Shown piece after piece: positions 5,267-8,042 of a stretch of 8,042 bases of DNA. How positions within the stretch are numbered: the first letter of the stretch is position 1; every line of letters starts with the position of its first letter. Location of the stretch: positions 1-8,042 of the forward strand of contig SLSG01000272.1 of the NCBI GenBank assembly GCA_007130545.1, read 5' to 3'. The notes under the pieces were generated by a model. That model saw only the letters and a list, made by a program, of their open reading frames with translations. It was not told where the DNA came from and did no database searches. The position numbers and the translations under genes were made by a program. This DNA is from Bacteroidales bacterium. Its GTDB lineage: Bacteria > Bacteroidota > Bacteroidia > Bacteroidales > UBA7960.

Positions 5267-7972
5267 TCAGCCCTTCTGCCTGGTTAACTTCCCGATGATG
5301 AATTTTTCCAGTTCAACCAGCACGAACACAGCAACTCCCGCGCCCAGTGGGTAAAGCCAGAAGCTGGCTTCCACCGGGGCGGTGTCGAAAAAGGTGTTCA
5401 TAAAAGGGGTATAGGCAAAGAAAAGCTGCAAGAGGACCAATGCTCCGGCCGCAATAAAGGCATATTTATTGTTGAAGAAGCCTTTCCCCAGGCTGGGGGT
5501 TTTGATCTTGCGGCAGTTGAACAGGTAGAACAATTGTCCGGCTACCAGGGTGTTGACGGCAACCGTCCTGGATCCCGCATCGTCCAGTCCGACAGACTGC
5601 ATGTATTTGAAAACGGCCATGGTGATGCCTCCGATCAAAAAGGAAACAAAAAGGATCCGCCACAGGAAGAGTTTCCCCAGTATGGGCTCTCCTGGTTTTC
5701 TGGGCTGCCGCTCCATGACATTTTCCTCCATGGGCTCGAAAGATAAGGCCAGTGCCAGCGTCACGGCAGTGACCATATTGACCCAGAGTATCTGGGCCGG
5801 GGTGATGGGCATCATCATACCCAGCAGGATGGCCGTCATCAGCACCAGTGCCTCGGCCCCATTGGTCGGCAGGATGAACAGCAGGGCTTTGCGGATATTG
5901 TCGTACACGGTGCGCCCTTCCTCTATCGCGTGGACGATGGTGGCGAAATTGTCGTCTGCCAGCACCATTTCGGAGGCATCCTTGGATACCTCTGTTCCCT
6001 TGATTCCCATCGCAATGCCAATATTTGCCTTTTTCAATGCCGGGGCATCGTTGACCCCATCACCCGTCATTGCGCATAGCCTTCCGTTTTCCTGCAGGGC
6101 GGTGACCAGCCGCAGCTTGTGTTCGGGGCTGGTGCGGGCATACACATCGTACTCCTTCACGACCTCCCTGAGCTTCTCATCGCTCATTTCCTCCAGTTCC
6201 TTTCCGGAGATGGCCTTTTCCCCGTCGCCGATCCCGATCTCCTTTCCGATGGCCCTGGCTGTGATCAGGTGGTCTCCCGTAATCATCTTGACGCCCACAC
6301 CGGCTTCCTTACATTCTTTGATGGCCTCGATCGCCTCATCCCTGGGCGGGTCGATGATCCCGATGATGCCCAAAAAGACCTTTCTTTTCTCCAGGTCCTT
6401 TTTCTCCAGCTCTGTCCGGTCCCTGTCGGTCTTGTTGTACGCTACTCCCAGAAGCCGCTGCCCCTGGGCGGCCACGGCTTCCATTTTCTCCTCCCAGTAA
6501 TCCCTGTCCAGGTCTTTTTCCCCGTCAGGCGTCAGTTGCTTATGACATATGTCAAGTACCCTCTCCGGGGCACCGGTCATGAAAATGAACAGGTCTTCAT
6601 CCACCTTATTGAGCGTGGCCATGTATTTGTGGTCCGATTCAAAAGGGATGGAATCGATCCGCTCCGGCTTAAAATCCCTGAGTCCGGCTTTGTAACTGAG
6701 CGTCAGCATGGCACCCTCGGTGGGAGTGCCCGTGAGTTGCCATTGTCCATCCTTCTCAGAAACTTCCGCATTGTTGCAGGCCCGCACCGTCCTTAGCAAT
6801 TGCCAGAGCACCGTTTCCTTTTCCGGATCGACCTTTTTGTCATCCAGCAGGATGTTGCCTTCGGGCTGGTAGCCCGTCCCTTCCGCGCTGTACTCCTTTT
6901 CTGCCGTGATGATGGTCTTGGCGGTCATCTCGTTGCGGGTCAGCGTGCCGGTTTTGTCCGAGCAGATCACATCCACCGCCCCGAGGGTTTCCACAGATGG
7001 AAGCCGCCTGATGATGGCGTTGCGGGCAGCCATACGCTGCACCCCGATGGCCAGTGTGATGGTCATGATCGCCGGCAAGCCCTCCGGAATGGAAGCGACC
7101 ACCAGTCCGATTACCGCCAGGAACAACTCATCCAGCTCGTAGTCCTGGATGAAGTAGCCATACGCAAAGAACAAGCCCGTGACGCCAAGGATGATCAGCG
7201 AAAGCCATTTGCCAAAACGTTCAATCTGCTGCAACAGGGGGGTGGTGATCTTTTCCACTTCCGACATCATCTGGTTGATCTTTCCGAGCTGGGTCTGGCT
7301 GCCAGTCTCTACAACGATACCCGTTGCTTTTCCGTAAACCACTACTGTTCCGGAAAAGGCCATGGAAGTGCGGTCGCCGATCACGGCATCCCCGGCTGCT
7401 GGTTTGATCACCTTCTCTACGGCGCTGGACTCCCCGGTAAGCGGGGATTCTTCCACGCGAAAATCCTTGGCTTTTGCGAGCCGGACGTCTGCCGGGACCT
7501 TGTCCCCCGATTTCAGAAATACCACGTCACCGGGCACCAGTTCATCGGCTTCGATCGTTTTTTTCTCCCCGTCCCTGATGACCACTGCTTCCAGGGATAG
7601 CATCTCCCTGATGCTTTCCAGGGCCCTTTCGGCCTTGCCTTCCTGTATGAACCCGATCAGCGCGTTGATGACCACCACTGCAAGAATCACCCAGGTATCT
7701 ATCCAGTGGTTCATCAGGGCGGTGATTACCGCTGCCGCCAGCAGCACATATATCAGGGTGTTGTGGAACTGCAGCAACAGCCGCATCCATGCGCTCTGCT
7801 TCTTTCCCTTCGGGATCTCATTGGGGCCATATTCTTCCAGTCTTTTTTTTACTTCTCCGGCATCCAGTCCCTTGTCCACATCTGTGCCAAGCTTTTCGGC
7901 GGCTTCTTCGGCCTCCATCGCATGCCATTTCTCTTCCTGCCGTGATCCTTGTTGGTTCATCATTTCGGTCAT
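5267..7972 (-). CDS. P2-type cation-transporting ATPase
   Basis: Predicted ATP-driven inner-membrane cation pump with the full P2 architecture and a usual length (901 residues). The cation-ATPase N-terminal domain is at about 13-82. Membrane pairs lie near 66-110 (M1-M2) and 253-310 (M3-M4). The actuator domain carries TGES (179-182). The phosphorylation site is DKTGT with Asp339. The nucleotide-binding domain is at about 345-535, followed by TGD (565-567) and TGDGVND (636-642), then M5-M10 (about 693-893). By comparison with SERCA, ion-site residues Glu297 (PEGLP in M4), Asn704 and Glu707 (M5), and Asn732 and Thr735 (M6) are kept. The M6 aspartate equivalent to SERCA Asp800 is Ala736, and the KGAPE lysine is Thr466. 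From memory, the M6 sequence (VNMVTAVTLALALSFEP) resembles the mycobacterial CtpF-like clade, so calcium transport is possible but not established. The ATG at 7972 is chosen; Met4 and Met5 are alternatives. It is probably first in an operon with the kinase and M64 genes. Confidence 0.94.
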   Translation of the reverse strand: MTEMMNQQGSRQEEKWHAMEAEEAAEKLGTDVDKGLDAGEVKKRLEEYGPNEIPKGKKQSAWMRLLLQFHNTLIYVLLAAAVITALMNHWIDTWVILAVVVINALIGFIQEGKAERALESIREMLSLEAVVIRDGEKKTIEADELVPGDVVFLKSGDKVPADVRLAKAKDFRVEESPLTGESSAVEKVIKPAAGDAVIGDRTSMAFSGTVVVYGKATGIVVETGSQTQLGKINQMMSEVEKITTPLLQQIERFGKWLSLIILGVTGLFFAYGYFIQDYELDELFLAVIGLVVASIPEGLPAIMTITLAIGVQRMAARNAIIRRLPSVETLGAVDVICSDKTGTLTRNEMTAKTIITAEKEYSAEGTGYQPEGNILLDDKKVDPEKETVLWQLLRTVRACNNAEVSEKDGQWQLTGTPTEGAMLTLSYKAGLRDFKPERIDSIPFESDHKYMATLNKVDEDLFIFMTGAPERVLDICHKQLTPDGEKDLDRDYWEEKMEAVAAQGQRLLGVAYNKTDRDRTELEKKDLEKRKVFLGIIGIIDPPRDEAIEAIKECKEAGVGVKMITGDHLITARAIGKEIGIGDGEKAISGKELEEMSDEKLREVVKEYDVYARTSPEHKLRLVTALQENGRLCAMTGDGVNDAPALKKANIGIAMGIKGTEVSKDASEMVLADDNFATIVHAIEEGRTVYDNIRKALLFILPTNGAEALVLMTAILLGMMMPITPAQILWVNMVTAVTLALALSFEPMEENVMERQPRKPGEPILGKLFLWRILFVSFLIGGITMAVFKYMQSVGLDDAGSRTVAVNTLVAGQLFYLFNCRKIKTPSLGKGFFNNKYAFIAAGALVLLQLFFAYTPFMNTFFDTAPVEASFWLYPLGAGVAVFVLVELEKFIIGKLTRQKG

Positions 7973-7998
7973 TTTTTAATGGGGAGTATATCCCTTTT

Positions 7999-8006
7999 TA
8001 AAGATA
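7999..8006 (-). promoter_or_regulatory. possible -7 element for the ATPase operon
   Basis: On the minus strand TATCTTTA differs from the Bacteroidota -7 consensus TAnnTTTG only at the last base. It lies about 27 nt upstream of the ATPase ATG, in the short AT-rich leader at the right edge of the window. No TTTG -33 box occurs at the expected spacing, and further upstream sequence is outside the window. A weak GGGA-N5-TCCC symmetry (7982-7994) sits between it and the start codon. Confidence 0.25.
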
Positions 8007-8042
8007 ATAAAAAGAATTTTGACAGTCCGGCGAAAGTCCTTG

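Noticed and set aside
5263..5273. GGGC-TCA-GCCC palindrome at the ATPase stop codon as a terminator
   Set aside because: The stem is only 4 bp, and in the transcribed minus strand it is followed by an A-rich run, not a U-tract.
5550..6500. 316-codon plus-strand frame opposite the ATPase, with Ser-rich translation
   Set aside because: Low-complexity Ser/Ala-rich translation is typical of an antisense shadow of a P-type ATPase; no supporting motif. The frame at 6800-7600 is rejected for the same reason.
1490..7972. A defence, toxin-antitoxin or other new multi-gene system
   Set aside because: All four genes belong to ordinary families (S41, M64, histidine kinase, P2 ATPase), with no nuclease, effector, repeat array or mobile-element signature.
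7982..7994. GGGA-N5-TCCC symmetry in the ATPase leader as an operator
   Set aside because: Four-base arms are too short to separate from chance.
8018..8023. TTTGACA on the plus strand as a -33 or -35 box of a divergent gene
   Set aside because: The matching -7 element would fall at or beyond the window edge, so it cannot be judged.

Overview
The window looks like a chromosomal stretch of a Bacteroidota bacterium. The evidence is a TAnnTTTG-type -7 element upstream of the first gene, weak or absent Shine-Dalgarno sequences, a lipoprotein with an acidic stretch directly after its lipidated cysteine, and the protein families themselves. These are an S41 peptidase with a helical N-terminal domain, an M64 peptidase with its own N-terminal domain, and a long PAS histidine kinase. 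Coding regions are moderately GC-rich, while the leader at the left edge is AT-rich. Genus cannot be set from sequence inspection alone.

Layout: 1-188 is an AT-rich leader holding an 18-bp tandem repeat, a probable promoter and a perfect 10-bp inverted repeat. 189-1493 (+) encodes an S41-family lipoprotein peptidase. The other three genes lie on the minus strand and are transcribed right to left: a P2-type cation ATPase (7972-5267), a membrane PAS sensor histidine kinase (5229-2815) and a secreted M64 metallopeptidase (2818-1490). The ATPase-kinase gap is 37 nt with no recognisable terminator. The kinase stop and the M64 start overlap as ATGA. The three therefore probably form one transcription unit. 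M64 meets S41 tail to tail, with the two stop codons overlapping by 4 nt. The right edge (7973-8042) is the leader of the ATPase.

Functionally, the minus-strand unit joins an ion pump and a signal-transducing kinase in the inner membrane to an exported metalloprotease; the convergent gene encodes a second extracytoplasmic protease. A shared role in envelope or ion homeostasis is inference only. No response regulator is present, so the kinase is orphan within the window.

I found no RNA gene, CRISPR array, insertion sequence, phage gene or defence system. All four genes belong to known families. The points worth a second look are residue changes in the pump, repeated motifs in the kinase sensor, and inverted repeats in two leaders, not a new multi-gene system.
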